Shown here: one piece after another, positions 8,688 through 18,182 of the stretch | Numbering within the stretch: position 1 is the first letter of the stretch | Layout: each line of letters starts with the position of its first letter | NCBI GenBank assembly: GCA_963974915.1 | Contig: CAXBES010000016.1 | Coordinates: 1-64,000 of the forward strand | Length of the DNA stretch: 64,000 nucleotides | Source of the DNA: CAXBES01 sp963974915 | GTDB lineage: Bacteria; Bacteroidota; Bacteroidia; Flavobacteriales; Flavobacteriaceae | Reading direction: 5' to 3' | The notes under the pieces: model-generated | What the model was told of the DNA's origin: nothing | The model's database searches: none | Seen by the model: only the letters and a program-made list of their open reading frames with translations | Position numbers and translations under genes: made by a program

Positions 8688-9998
8688 GTGCAAGAAGAAT
8701 TTAGTACTCATATTAACAAAAACCTCTCTTTTCTAAAGGAAAGTAAATTGCTTATCGCCTGTAGTGGAGGGCTGGATAGTGTTGTTTTAGCTTCCTTATG
8801 TAAAAGTCTAAATCTTGATTTTGCCCTTGCACATTGTAATTTTTCGCTACGCGGAAAGGAAAGCGACGGGGATGAAGAATTTGTTATGAGTTTGGCTGAA
8901 AAATATTCGGTTCCGGTCTTTACCGAAACTTTCGACACCAAAAAATATGCGAAAGACAAAAAACTATCCACCCAAATGGCAGCACGGGAGTTACGTTATA
9001 ACTGGTTTGAGGAAATTTTAAAAGATTTTGAGTACGACTATTTGCTCACGGCACATCATGCCGATGATGATCTTGAGACATTTCTAATTAATCTTTCGAG
9101 GGGTAGCGGGTTAAGAGGCTTAACCGGGATCAACACCATCAATGATAAAATCGTTCGTCCGTTGCTTTCTTTTAACCGACAAACAATATTAAAGCGTGCC
9201 AAGGAGACCGGGTTATATTGGAGAGAAGACAGCAGCAATCAACAAACAGATTACCTTCGTAATAACCTTCGGTTGAATGTGATTCCGTCATATAAGGAAT
9301 CTGTAAAAAGTCTGTTGCCTAATTTTCAGAAGACCATCGCTAATCTTCGTGCTTCTCAGGGTCTGGTAGAAGATTATATGGCATTGGTGTACAACTTGTG
9401 TATTGAAGAGGTTTCCGAAGGATATAAAATAAACCTTACAAAATTAAAGGAGCTGCCAAATACAGATGCGTTGCTGTATGAATTGTTATTTCCATTCGGA
9501 TTTACTGCTTGGGATGACATTTCGGAATTAATGGAAGCGCAGAGTGGAAAGTTGGTGGTTTCGGGTTCACACCGACTTATTAAAAACAGAAATACCCTAA
9601 TATTGACCGAAATTCCTTCGGAAATGGAAAAAAATGAAATTTTTATTTCCGAAGACAAAAAAAAAATTGATTTTCCTCTAAAATTACAGTTAACTCCTAT
9701 CGATAAAATGGGATATACTGATAAGAATACTATTTACGTCGACAATGACAAACTTACCTATCCTTTAAAACTTAGAAAATGGCGTGAAGGTGACATTTTT
9801 CAGCCTTTTGGGATGAAAGGAAAAAAGAAATTGAGTAAGTTTTTTAAAGATGAAAAGTTATCTTTGGTTGCCAAAGAAAAAATCTGGATTCTTGCGAGTC
9901 TGGATAAAATTGTTTGGATAGTTGGGTATAGACCCGATGAACGATTTAAAGTTGATACAGCTACAACTAATATTTTAAAGATTACAAAAACTAGTTAA
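8688..9998 (+). CDS. tilS: tRNA(Ile)-lysidine synthase
   Basis: The 436-aa N-type ATP pyrophosphatase modifies C34 of tRNA-Ile(CAU) to lysidine, allowing AUA decoding, and is essential in most bacteria. The PP-loop SGGLDS is at residues 26-31, followed by LAHCNFSLRGKESDGDE and LTAHHADDDLETFLINL, all hallmarks of TilS. The C-terminal domain (LRKWREGDIFQPFGMKGKKK, then LSKFFKDEKLS) is the tRNA-binding module. The start is GTG at 8688, the only start that keeps the N-terminal helix ahead of the PP-loop at normal length. Confidence 0.95.
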   Translation: MQEEFSTHINKNLSFLKESKLLIACSGGLDSVVLASLCKSLNLDFALAHCNFSLRGKESDGDEEFVMSLAEKYSVPVFTETFDTKKYAKDKKLSTQMAARELRYNWFEEILKDFEYDYLLTAHHADDDLETFLINLSRGSGLRGLTGINTINDKIVRPLLSFNRQTILKRAKETGLYWREDSSNQQTDYLRNNLRLNVIPSYKESVKSLLPNFQKTIANLRASQGLVEDYMALVYNLCIEEVSEGYKINLTKLKELPNTDALLYELLFPFGFTAWDDISELMEAQSGKLVVSGSHRLIKNRNTLILTEIPSEMEKNEIFISEDKKKIDFPLKLQLTPIDKMGYTDKNTIYVDNDKLTYPLKLRKWREGDIFQPFGMKGKKKLSKFFKDEKLSLVAKEKIWILASLDKIVWIVGYRPDERFKVDTATTNILKITKTS

Positions 9999-10006
9999 TT
10001 ACATTT

Positions 10007-11995
10007 ATGAAGAAGCTTATTTTACTCCTCATTTTGGCAGTTGGTCTCCTTTCGCCAGCTGTTGCTCAAGAATTTTTAGACCCGGTAAAATGGGACGTTT
10101 CGGTTGAAAAACAAGATGGTGATGAATACCATATTCTGATGAAAGCATCCATTGATGATGGATGGCATTTATACAGTCAGAAGCAATTTGGAGAAGAATT
10201 TGAAGGACCTATTCGTACCGAGATCACCTTTAATAATACGCCGGAAACATTTCAGTTAATCGGTGAAACTCAGGAACCTGAAATAGATCCTATTCACGAC
10301 CCTGTTTTCGATCTGGACGTGATCTTTTTTGAAAAGAATGTAATGTTTATTCAGCCCATTAAAGTGATAAATGAGGAAGATCTTACCATCATGGTTGAAG
10401 TATATTACTCCGTATGTGATGATGAAAAATGTTTACCTCCAGACACAAAGACTTTTGAACTAAGTTTAACCGGTGAAACTGCAAAAGCAACTACTGCGGA
10501 GCTCACAGAAGAGGATCTGGAGAAAACCGCACAGCTCACTATAGATATTAAAGGGAAAGAAAAATATGAAACCGAGGAAGAAACAGAAGAAAAGAGTTTC
10601 CTTACCATTTTTCTACTAGGTTTTGTAGGCGGACTAATTGCACTGCTTACTCCATGTGTGTTTCCAATGATTCCCTTAACGGTATCATTTTTCACGAAAA
10701 GTGCTAAGAACAGACGAAAGGGGTTAGCGAATGCGATCTTATACGGTTTATTTATCTTCGGAATATACTTATTGCTAAGTTTACCATTTCATTTATTAGA
10801 TTCGGTAGATCCTGAAATTCTCAATAACATCTCCACCAACGTTACCTTGAATGTGGTGTTCTTCGTTATTTTCATTGTTTTTGCGTTTTCTTTCTTTGGG
10901 TATTACGAAATTACTTTACCAAGCTCCTGGAGTTCAAAAATGGACGATAAAGCTTCCAGTATTGGAGGAGTGATAGGGATCTTTTTTATGGCACTTACAT
11001 TGGCAATAGTATCATTTTCGTGTACTGGTCCCATATTAGGATCATTATTAGGCGGATCGTTATCCAGTGATGGTGGAGCGATGCAGCTCACATTTGGAAT
11101 GGGTGGATTTGGACTGGCCTTGGCCTTACCGTTCGCACTTTTCGCTCTCTTCCCGAATTGGCTAAATACATTGCCTAAAAGTGGAGGTTGGCTTAATACG
11201 GTAAAAGTGGTTCTTGGTTTTATAGAATTAGGACTTGCGTTCAAGTTTTTATCAAATGCAGATCTTGTAGAGCATTGGGGACTACTAAAACGAGAGATCT
11301 TTATAGGTATTTGGATCATATGTGCCTTAGGTTTGGCATTATATCTGTTTGGTGTGATACGATTTCCACACGACGGACCAAAAAAGAAGAAAATTCCATT
11401 GGGGAATTTACTGGTTGGAGTAGCGAGTTTCGCATTTATGCTTTATTTAATTCCCGGTTTAACAAATTCTAAATACGCTAACTTAAAGTTGCTAAGTGGT
11501 TTTCCGCCACCGTTATTTTACAGTTTATACGACAAGGGCACCAGTGCGCCATTGGGACTTGAAGCCTATAAAGATTTTGATAAAGGATTGGCAGCCGCGA
11601 AAGCTTCAGGAAAGCCTATTATGATAGATTTTACAGGTTGGGCCTGTGTAAATTGTAGAAAAATGGAAGAGCAGGTATGGAGCAGGGACGATATTTTTTC
11701 CACAATTAATGATGAATACATCCTCATATCGTTGTATGTTGATGATAGAAAGTCTCTTTCCGAAGAAGAAAAATTTAACTTCCTTAAACCAACGGGTGGG
11801 ACTAAACAGATAAAGACTATAGGTGATAAGTGGGCGACGTTTCAAACGGTAAACTTCTCCAATAATTCCCAGCCTTACTATGTTTTAATGGATAGTGATT
11901 TCAATTTGCTTAATAAACCCGTAGGTTATACACCAAATGCAGATGAATATTTGTTTTGGTTAAAAGAGGGACTTACTAATTATTCAAAAGAATAA
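10007..11995 (+). CDS. dsbD: Thiol:disulfide interchange protein DsbD-like
   Basis: The 662-aa inner-membrane protein moves reducing power from cytosolic thioredoxin to the periplasm. Layout: signal peptide 1-20; N-terminal immunoglobulin-like DsbD domain about 25-155 with YSVCDDEKCLPPDTK; eight or so membrane helices about 195-490 including LTPCVFPMIPLTVSFF and VSFSCTGPILGS, each with the transport cysteine; and a C-terminal thioredoxin domain with CVNC at 547-550. All three redox-active parts are present. It begins 8 bases after tilS. Confidence 0.92.
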   Translation: MKKLILLLILAVGLLSPAVAQEFLDPVKWDVSVEKQDGDEYHILMKASIDDGWHLYSQKQFGEEFEGPIRTEITFNNTPETFQLIGETQEPEIDPIHDPVFDLDVIFFEKNVMFIQPIKVINEEDLTIMVEVYYSVCDDEKCLPPDTKTFELSLTGETAKATTAELTEEDLEKTAQLTIDIKGKEKYETEEETEEKSFLTIFLLGFVGGLIALLTPCVFPMIPLTVSFFTKSAKNRRKGLANAILYGLFIFGIYLLLSLPFHLLDSVDPEILNNISTNVTLNVVFFVIFIVFAFSFFGYYEITLPSSWSSKMDDKASSIGGVIGIFFMALTLAIVSFSCTGPILGSLLGGSLSSDGGAMQLTFGMGGFGLALALPFALFALFPNWLNTLPKSGGWLNTVKVVLGFIELGLAFKFLSNADLVEHWGLLKREIFIGIWIICALGLALYLFGVIRFPHDGPKKKKIPLGNLLVGVASFAFMLYLIPGLTNSKYANLKLLSGFPPPLFYSLYDKGTSAPLGLEAYKDFDKGLAAAKASGKPIMIDFTGWACVNCRKMEEQVWSRDDIFSTINDEYILISLYVDDRKSLSEEEKFNFLKPTGGTKQIKTIGDKWATFQTVNFSNNSQPYYVLMDSDFNLLNKPVGYTPNADEYLFWLKEGLTNYSKE

Positions 11996-11998
11996 ACC

Positions 11999-13852
11999 AT
12001 GCCTATATCGTACAGAACAAAATGGATCTCAGTTCTTTTTTTATTTGTTATAACCTTCACCTTTGGTCAGGAAGAAGATTACGTAAAAAATAATTACAAT
12101 AAAACTGAGACTTACATCACTATGCGTGATGGGGTTAAGTTGTTTACTGCTATCTACTCTCCCAAGGATACTTCGAAAACGTATCCTATTCTATTTCAGC
12201 GAACTCCTTACAGTTGCAGACCTTATGGAGAAGATCAGTTTAGGTCAAGTATCGGACCTAATAAATTTATGATGCAGGAAGGAAATATCGTCGTGTATCA
12301 GGATGTACGAGGAAGGTGGAATAGTGAAGGGGTTTATGATAATATGCGTGCCTATATTCCGAATAAAACAGGAGAACAAGTTGATGAGGCGAGTGATACT
12401 TTCGACAGTATTGACTGGTTGGTTAAGAATGTGCCAAATAACAATGGGAATGTAGGTACCTGGGGAATATCTTACCCCGGTTTTTATGCGACATATTCGT
12501 TGCTGGATGCACATCCGGCGTTAAAGGCATCATCACCACAGGCGTGTATTGGGGATTTCTTTTTTGATGATTTTCACCATAATGGGGCGTATTTATTAAG
12601 TTATTGGCGTGCTACAGCGGTGTTTGGCTATGAGAAAACAGAGCCGGTAACCGAAGCTTGGTATTCTTTTCCTGAATTACCTTCGGAAGACCAATATCAA
12701 TTCTTTTTAGATGCCGGACCACTATCTAATTTAGACAAATATTATGGTGAAGACAATGTTTTTTGGCAACAACTGAAGGAGCATCCCAATTATGATGAGT
12801 TTTGGCGTTCCCGGGGAATTATTCAGCATCTAAAAAATATAAAACCTGCTGTGATGGTAGTGGGTGGGCTGTTTGATGCCGAAGACCTCTATGGTCCGTT
12901 TGAAACCTATGAAAAGATAGAAAATAATAGTAAGAATTATAATACAGTGGTATTTGGTCCGTGGAGTCATGGAGATTGGGCGAGAAATAATGAGAGGCAA
13001 GCAATTGGTAATGTATATTTTGGTGATAACCTTTCTGAAAACTACCAACGTGACATTGAAACCAAATTCTTTAATAAATTTTTGAAAGATCAGGATACAG
13101 CCACAAATCTTCCTGAGGCTTATATGTTCGATACAGGTACACGGGAGTGGAAGAGTTATGCTCAATGGCCTCCTAAAGAAGCTAAAAAGAAGACTTTTTA
13201 CCTCCAAAGTGATCAGCGATTAAATGAGAGGCAAGAACGTAGTTATACATTCGAAGAATTTGTAAGTGACCCTAAGAAACCGGTTCCGTATTCGGAGGAT
13301 ATAAAAATGGTTTTTACCCCTAGAAAATATATGACAGACGATCAGCGCTTTGCGGCTAGACGCCCAGATGTGCTTGTATTCGAGACGCCTGTGTTAACAG
13401 AAGATATGACAATGACAGGTGATATTTTAGCGAAATTAAATGTTGCTACTACAGGAACAGACGCAGATTGGGTAGTAAAAGTTATCGATGTCTATCCTCC
13501 TGATGCTAAAGATTATGAGGAAACCCAGGAATATTTAAAAATGAGCAACTATCATTTAATGGTTCGTAGTGAGGTAATGCGGGGTAGATTTAGAAATGAT
13601 TTTTCTAAACCTGAGCCTTTCGAACCCAATAAAAAGACAAATGTCACTATAAAGCTTCAAGACATACATCATACCTTTAAAAAGGGGCATAAATTACAGG
13701 TTCAGATACAAAGCACCTGGTTTCCTTTAATCGATTTAAATCCGCAGAAATTTGTACCAAACATTTTTGAAGCAAAGGCTTCAGATTTTACGAAGCAAAC
13801 CCATAAGGTGTTTAATGATTCCTCGATCGAATTTACGATCCTTGAAGATTAA
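11999..13852 (+). CDS. CocE/NonD family serine hydrolase
   Basis: A 617-aa alpha/beta hydrolase with a signal peptide ending in TFGQ. The nucleophile motif is GISYPG; the aspartate is probably in VGGLFDAEDLYG and the histidine in PWSHGDW. The C-terminal about 200 residues form the jelly-roll domain of X-Pro dipeptidyl peptidases and cocaine esterase (PF08530). Family members cleave acyl esters or Xaa-Pro peptides; here a periplasmic glutaryl-7-ACA-acylase-like or peptidase role is possible. It follows dsbD by 3 bases and ends before a hairpin terminator. Confidence 0.85.
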   Translation: MPISYRTKWISVLFLFVITFTFGQEEDYVKNNYNKTETYITMRDGVKLFTAIYSPKDTSKTYPILFQRTPYSCRPYGEDQFRSSIGPNKFMMQEGNIVVYQDVRGRWNSEGVYDNMRAYIPNKTGEQVDEASDTFDSIDWLVKNVPNNNGNVGTWGISYPGFYATYSLLDAHPALKASSPQACIGDFFFDDFHHNGAYLLSYWRATAVFGYEKTEPVTEAWYSFPELPSEDQYQFFLDAGPLSNLDKYYGEDNVFWQQLKEHPNYDEFWRSRGIIQHLKNIKPAVMVVGGLFDAEDLYGPFETYEKIENNSKNYNTVVFGPWSHGDWARNNERQAIGNVYFGDNLSENYQRDIETKFFNKFLKDQDTATNLPEAYMFDTGTREWKSYAQWPPKEAKKKTFYLQSDQRLNERQERSYTFEEFVSDPKKPVPYSEDIKMVFTPRKYMTDDQRFAARRPDVLVFETPVLTEDMTMTGDILAKLNVATTGTDADWVVKVIDVYPPDAKDYEETQEYLKMSNYHLMVRSEVMRGRFRNDFSKPEPFEPNKKTNVTIKLQDIHHTFKKGHKLQVQIQSTWFPLIDLNPQKFVPNIFEAKASDFTKQTHKVFNDSSIEFTILED

Positions 13853-13881
13853 GATCGAATAGCGGAAAGTTCTAAAATAAC

Positions 13882-13913
13882 AAAACGTCCTAACCGGAAG
13901 GAAAGGACGTTTG
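13882..13913. terminator. Hairpin terminator between convergent genes
   Basis: AAACGTCCT and AGGACGTTT arms with an 11-base loop lie 30 bases after the CocE-like gene. The flanking T run is short, so strength is uncertain. Confidence 0.6.
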
Positions 13914-14064
13914 TAACAAACCTAACTTAGTAAATTTTAATCGTTGCTTCGAAATAATTTTCTATCCCCACAAAAAATTATCCGAATGAACATTCACTAA
14001 TTCATATACCAAATGTAGTTCCTTAATACGCTTAAATCAATACGTACTAACACGTATTTTTCGA

Positions 14065-16881
14065 TTATTTTTTGATAAAACGTAAGTTGCTAACTTCTTT
14101 TTTGTCTTCTGCTCTCAGTATATATGTGCCTTCAGCGAGTCTTTCAACCGAAATTTCACTACCCGCAGTATACGTACGAATAGTGTCGACTAATTTTCCT
14201 GAGAGATCGTAAATTGAAATCGTATCGATACTTTTATTTAAATAGATTGAAGAAGTTGTAGGGTTAGGAAAGAGTTTCAATTGGGTGAGAGAAACTTCGG
14301 GAGTATTTAGAATTAAAAACTCATTTGCATAGATTAAGTATTCGCCGGGTTGTAAAGTTATCGGTGCGTTTACGTCATTCACAACTATTTCAGTTCCGTC
14401 AACCATATTGAACCAGTTACCTGTTTCTTGAAAACCGGGCATGATATCTTGTGCTACTACATCAAAATTACCGAGTATCGTAATATATTTAACTTCGGTC
14501 CCGTTGGCATTGGGGTCTTCTAAGTGTATTCTTTTTAAACCGTCGCTTCCGGCAACATCGAGTGTAAAGTTATTGGTGTTAAAAATGGGATATTCACGGG
14601 CCGAAACGATTAATTTTCGCCAGAGGCGAGCAATATCTCTTCGGTTTTGATGGTAATAATAGCCCAGATCCCAAGCGATCGGTTTTGGATCGACCCTACA
14701 TGACGGGTCTATTGTCCCGTTGCCACAGTAATTAATACTGTATTCGTAACCGAGCTCCCCAAATTGCCAGATCATCTTCGGACCCGGTATTGTAAAGTAA
14801 AAAACTCCTGCAAGCTCCATTCGGTCTAAAGCAGTATCGATATTCCTAATGTTGTAATCACCGCTACTGTTTCCGAAGGTTAAATTCTTATAATTTAGGC
14901 GTTCCTCATCATGACTTTCCATATATCCTACACTTGAGGGAGTTGTCCATCCACGGTTGAGATAAGAAATCCATGAAAAATCTGAATTGCTATTATAACC
15001 CATAGTCGCCTCGTTATAATTATGGTTATGGTTGCTCCATACCAGCATTCCCGGTTCAAGGGGATCTGCAGTAGCTCGGTGTTCTATGAGTTCAGTTTCT
15101 TCGCTATTAGGGGCAAAATGTTCTAAAATCACGTAAGCATTCGAGTCTACAGCTCTAATTTCATCATACATTCGTTTTAAAATCTCAATACGTGAAGCAT
15201 CATAAGCACTACCGTCTCCAATCGTATTGGTAAAACCTTTTGTAAAATCGAATCGGTAACCATCTATCTTGAACTCGGTTAACCAATATTCATTAAGGTG
15301 ATCAATATAATCCTGTGTAGCGGTCGATTCATGATCAATATCATTAAAAAACTGAAAAGCTGTATTTGGATCGGTGACATTGAAAAACGGATTCTCCGGA
15401 GTAGCTTGTCCGTTATAGCATCCATTGCAATCATTCCACATTCTGTAATAGGGATTCTGACCGGTAGCATGGTTATATACTACATCTAAGATAACGGCTA
15501 TACCTCGGGCGTGACATTCATCAATAAATGTTTTTAAGGCATTTTTAGTCCCGTAATACTTATCGGATGCCATATGAAATCCGGGATTGTAACCCCAACT
15601 AATATTGCCATCGAACTCATTGATAGGCATAAGTTCAATTGCATTTACCGCAAGATCTTCAATATAATCGAGTCTATTAGTTATTGCTTCGTAACTATGC
15701 AATTGATCAAAATCTCTAATTAGCATTTCATATATAACAAGATCTTCTTGTGCGGGTCTTTCAAAATTATTTATTTGCCAATTAAATGGTGTTTCTCCTA
15801 CGATAAACCAACTTACTGCAAACTCAGTTTTTCCAGAAGGATACTCGGGAAGATCAGGGAAGGTAACAGCATCGATAAAACTGTCGTCGAATTCATTTAG
15901 GATATAAGTGGAGTAGGGGTCTGCAATTACTATTTCTCCGTCCACAACGTACTGAAAAAGGATATTTGGGTCTCCACTATTTAATCCGGTTAACTCAATC
16001 CAGAATCGATTTGTGGCGGTATCCTTATTTAATAAAAAATCGTTTGTAAGACGCCAATCGTTATTGTTAAAATTACCAATAACATGTACAAAATTCTTAT
16101 TAGGAGCGTATAACACTAATGTTGCCTCGTCGGGATTAGAGGGGTTTAAATTTATACCATCTTTCATTCCAGGAGGTACGGGCGCGTTTTGTGTATTGGG
16201 AGTGAGGATTACATTAAATGTTTTGATAATAGTTCCTCCTGAAGAAGGTTCGTTTATCTCTAATCTGAAAAAAGTGTCTTCGTTTACAGTGTATGAGGTT
16301 GTAAAATTTGTTATGTTATTTTGTGTTTCTACGGAAACGTCATTGGCAAACAATTCGAAATTTGCATTCACTGAAGCGAAAGCTTCAACAAGAAGTGAGC
16401 TCCCGGAATTCACAATGGTGTTCATTTGTGAAGGGCTTACAAGGTTTGCTTGAAAAGTACCCACTTCCACGAGGAAGTCCTGGGTTTTACGTTCCCCATT
16501 GCCCATATCGCTTGCATCTTTTGCTTTTGCAAGAATCCCCATTCGACCTATATCGGGATCTCCGTAAAACGTAGATGGTGTTAAGGTATATGAAAATGTA
16601 CCGTTTCCGTTATTGGTGAATTTCTGACTTTCATTAGAATTGGTCCAGGAGCCATTAGTGGGAGAGTCACCTGCGGGCTGATCGTTTAAATCGAAGTACC
16701 AGGCCCAAAGATAAATATCATTTTCACCCCATAGAGAAGGATCTACATTCGATACGGTTATGGTAATTTGATCTGTAGGGTCAAAAGTTGCAGGGTCAAT
16801 TACAAAATTTGCATTTTGAACTTGCGCAAATCCCTGCAGTGTGGAGACTATCAGGAATATAAAAAGAATGAATTTGTTCAT
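14065..16881 (-). CDS. Exported GH13 alpha-amylase with T9SS sorting domain
   Basis: A 938-aa multidomain amylase. A signal peptide (1-20, ending GFAQ) is followed by two immunoglobulin-like domains (about 23-230), a CBM48-like domain (about 240-345, VLYAPNKNFVHVIGNFNNND), the GH13 barrel (about 380-800) and a type A T9SS domain (about 866-938, LFPNPTTSSIYL to LRFIKK). The catalytic triad is Asp545 (DGYRFDF), Glu587 (ILEHFA) and Asp658 (ESHDEER). The enzyme should cut starch or glycogen at the cell surface or outside. It is the last gene after susC-susD-susE but is separated from them by a terminator, so it may be expressed at a lower level. Confidence 0.93.
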   Translation of the reverse strand: MNKFILFIFLIVSTLQGFAQVQNANFVIDPATFDPTDQITITVSNVDPSLWGENDIYLWAWYFDLNDQPAGDSPTNGSWTNSNESQKFTNNGNGTFSYTLTPSTFYGDPDIGRMGILAKAKDASDMGNGERKTQDFLVEVGTFQANLVSPSQMNTIVNSGSSLLVEAFASVNANFELFANDVSVETQNNITNFTTSYTVNEDTFFRLEINEPSSGGTIIKTFNVILTPNTQNAPVPPGMKDGINLNPSNPDEATLVLYAPNKNFVHVIGNFNNNDWRLTNDFLLNKDTATNRFWIELTGLNSGDPNILFQYVVDGEIVIADPYSTYILNEFDDSFIDAVTFPDLPEYPSGKTEFAVSWFIVGETPFNWQINNFERPAQEDLVIYEMLIRDFDQLHSYEAITNRLDYIEDLAVNAIELMPINEFDGNISWGYNPGFHMASDKYYGTKNALKTFIDECHARGIAVILDVVYNHATGQNPYYRMWNDCNGCYNGQATPENPFFNVTDPNTAFQFFNDIDHESTATQDYIDHLNEYWLTEFKIDGYRFDFTKGFTNTIGDGSAYDASRIEILKRMYDEIRAVDSNAYVILEHFAPNSEETELIEHRATADPLEPGMLVWSNHNHNYNEATMGYNSNSDFSWISYLNRGWTTPSSVGYMESHDEERLNYKNLTFGNSSGDYNIRNIDTALDRMELAGVFYFTIPGPKMIWQFGELGYEYSINYCGNGTIDPSCRVDPKPIAWDLGYYYHQNRRDIARLWRKLIVSAREYPIFNTNNFTLDVAGSDGLKRIHLEDPNANGTEVKYITILGNFDVVAQDIMPGFQETGNWFNMVDGTEIVVNDVNAPITLQPGEYLIYANEFLILNTPEVSLTQLKLFPNPTTSSIYLNKSIDTISIYDLSGKLVDTIRTYTAGSEISVERLAEGTYILRAEDKKEVSNLRFIKK

Positions 16882-16907
16882 GAAAACGAAAATTAAAATT
16901 TAAAAAT

Positions 16908-16939
16908 AAAAAAGGAGGGTTTAGTGGCCCCTCCTTTTT
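16908..16939 (-). terminator. Terminator between the susE-like and amylase genes
   Basis: A 12-bp A-rich/G-rich stem (16908-16919 against 16928-16939) ends in a T run on the minus strand. It lies 42 bases past the susE-like stop and 27 bases before the amylase start, so it would limit read-through. Confidence 0.75.
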
Positions 16940-16980
16940 CTGGTAAACAAATAATTAGTGAAAAATTTGCAATCGAATTA

Positions 16981-18162
16981 TTATTCTATCGAAATAACTT
17001 TGTTTATGTCATCCACAGTTAGGAAGTAAGCTCCTGAAGTTCCAATGAATTTGAAATTGTTATCATCATCCATTGCGTCCTCAAAATTCGGATCAATTGT
17101 ATATCCTTGATCTACATAATATAGATAGTTTCTTCCTGAAGCCCAATCTGTCGCAACTGTAAAGAATCTAAAATTAGCATCACCTTCGCTTGATAGGTTT
17201 ACAAAACCGGAATATACACCTTCCCCATTGCACATAGTCTGGATAGGAGTATCCCAACTCCAACCTGCATCGGGAACCCCGGCTCCTACGATCCAAAGTT
17301 GGTCATTTTCACATTCTCCAAGAGCGGTTGGATCACTTAGGGTTATAGTTTTATTGATAGTATCGATTTCTAAATAATACAGTCCGGAAGTTCCAATAAA
17401 CTTAAAGTTGTTATCATCATCCATAGCATTTTCAAATAACGGGTCAATGGTATAGCCTTCATCGGTGAAATAAAGGAAATTCAATCCTGAAGCCCAATCT
17501 GTTTCAACTTCAAAAAATCTGAAGTTGGCATCACCTTCATTTGTAAAGTCGATGTTTCCTGAATACACTCCATCGCCGGTACAACCAATTCTATTTGGCG
17601 TATCCCAGGACCATCCGGCAAATTTAACACCGGCACCCACTAACCATAATTGATCCAGTTCACAAACGGCCATTCCACCACCGGTATCTTCAGGTAATGT
17701 TAGCACCATAGGTTGGCTTTCAGAAACGGTAGCATTACCGCCACCGGTACCAACAGAAGCGCTAAGTCTCCAATAAATAGTACCGCTATTAGGAGCAGGA
17801 GTTGAAGGATCTGCATCTAAGCCTATTTCGTTTGCGTAACCTAATAAATCTCCGATTGTTTTAGAGATCTCATTTCCACTCGTAGCACCTTCTATGATAG
17901 GGTTTGAAAAGTCTGGAGAATTTGATCGTTGAAGTTCGTAGGTAACATTTGTTGGTTCGCCAAAATTAGTATCATCCCAAGTAAAGCGTTCACCTAGATT
18001 TCCGGATGTTGCAGGAGTTAATACATATTCAGGAGAAAAGGTATTTGTAAAAGCGACAACGTCACCTTCTTGTATAACAAATACGACATCGTCTTCAGTT
18101 TTACATGCATTAAAACCTAAGATGGTCACGAATGCAAGTATGAATATTGTTAAATTTTTCAT
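16981..18162 (-). CDS. susE: SusE/SusF-like starch-binding outer-membrane lipoprotein
   Basis: The 393-aa product has a lipobox ending in Cys20 (ILGFNAC), placing it on the outer membrane. Residues about 25-155 form the SusE N-terminal domain (PF14292-like). Residues 167-276 and 284-393 are two closely similar copies of a carbohydrate-binding module; both carry QLW-VGAG, GWSWDTP, GDANFRFF, TDWASG and AMDDDNNFKFIGTSG. Exposed Trp and Tyr residues in these copies fit starch contact. It follows susD by 20 bases in the same transcript. Confidence 0.9.
   Translation of the reverse strand: MKNLTIFILAFVTILGFNACKTEDDVVFVIQEGDVVAFTNTFSPEYVLTPATSGNLGERFTWDDTNFGEPTNVTYELQRSNSPDFSNPIIEGATSGNEISKTIGDLLGYANEIGLDADPSTPAPNSGTIYWRLSASVGTGGGNATVSESQPMVLTLPEDTGGGMAVCELDQLWLVGAGVKFAGWSWDTPNRIGCTGDGVYSGNIDFTNEGDANFRFFEVETDWASGLNFLYFTDEGYTIDPLFENAMDDDNNFKFIGTSGLYYLEIDTINKTITLSDPTALGECENDQLWIVGAGVPDAGWSWDTPIQTMCNGEGVYSGFVNLSSEGDANFRFFTVATDWASGRNYLYYVDQGYTIDPNFEDAMDDDNNFKFIGTSGAYFLTVDDINKVISIE
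16984..17664 (-). repeat. Tandem duplication of a binding module inside susE
   Basis: The DNA at 17335-17664 and 16984-17313 encodes two copies of a module of about 110 residues. The copies are identical over several blocks of 8-14 residues, including a shared AMDDDNNFKFIGTSG. The linker is only about 7 residues. The high identity points to a relatively recent internal duplication or to ongoing gene conversion. Confidence 0.85.
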
Positions 18163-18182
18163 TTGTTTGAATTGTTTATTTA

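Noticed and set aside
10903..11319. 138-aa leftward frame opposite dsbD
   Set aside because: Contained in the conserved transmembrane domain of DsbD; no independent support.
16013..16453. 146-aa rightward frame opposite the exported amylase
   Set aside because: It lies wholly within the amylase coding sequence, which has complete motifs and a signal peptide; a shadow frame.
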